Below, one piece after another: positions 6,931 through 6,932 of a DNA stretch of 6,932 bases. Source of the DNA: Candidatus Aminicenantota bacterium (lineage in GTDB: Bacteria; Acidobacteriota; Aminicenantia; Aminicenantales; Saccharicenantaceae); NCBI GenBank assembly GCA_022867105.1, contig JALHVH010000234.1:1-6932 (forward strand), given 5' to 3'. A program made the position numbers and the translations under genes. How positions within the stretch are numbered: position 1 is the stretch's first letter; each line of letters starts with the position of its first letter. The notes beneath the pieces were generated by a model. That model saw only the letters and a list, made by a program, of their open reading frames with translations. It had not been told where the DNA came from and ran no database searches.

Positions 6931-6932
6931 TA

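Noticed and set aside
1..6932. CRISPR array, tRNA, rRNA or transposase
   Set aside because: No regularly spaced direct repeats, no RNA-gene sequence that I recognise and no transposase-like protein in any frame. The only repeats are the two hairpin elements.

Overview
The window is a GC-rich bacterial fragment with four genes, all on the + strand. They are: the C-terminal part of a sulfatase-type hydrolase fused to TPR repeats (cut by the left edge); a complete secreted M14 zinc carboxypeptidase of about 978 residues; an exported protein of 336 residues that I do not recognise; and a complete periplasmic di-haem cytochrome c peroxidase/MauG-family protein. Coding is dense. The only gaps are 1492-1590, which is mostly a hairpin repeat, 5543-5593, and the right edge, which is again the hairpin repeat. 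No tRNA, rRNA, CRISPR array, transposase or integrase is visible.

The most unusual structure is a repeat family of about 96 bp present twice (1457-1552 and 6835-6930). Each copy is a near-perfect inverted repeat with 31-nt arms around a 34-nt loop. The two right arms are identical over all 31 bases, while the loops have diverged. Copy 1 supplies the last eleven residues and the stop codon of the sulfatase-TPR gene. Its right arm also places a TTGGTA box 17 bp upstream of a perfect TATAAT, just ahead of the peptidase gene. Copy 2 starts on the last base of the peroxidase stop codon. The peptidase, unknown protein and peroxidase genes therefore lie exactly between two copies of one dispersed element.

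Layout: 1-1491 sulfatase-TPR; 1457-1552 repeat copy 1; 1556-1590 promoter and ribosome binding site; 1591-4527 peptidase; 4532-5542 exported protein (4 nt after the peptidase stop); 5594-6835 di-haem peroxidase (51 nt after the previous stop); 6835-6930 repeat copy 2. The last three genes look like one transcription unit whose products all leave the cytoplasm: each starts with a signal-peptide-like segment.

Organism: high GC, secreted M14 peptidases with a glutamine-amidotransferase-like tail, TPR-tailed sulfatases and this hairpin repeat would suit an uncultured Gram-negative heterotroph of the Candidatus Aminicenantes/Acidobacteriota type. That is an inference from general resemblance; no marker gene in the window proves it. 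I see no defence system or other clearly new multi-gene system. The best candidates for something undescribed are the hairpin element and the pairing of the unknown exported protein with the di-haem enzyme.
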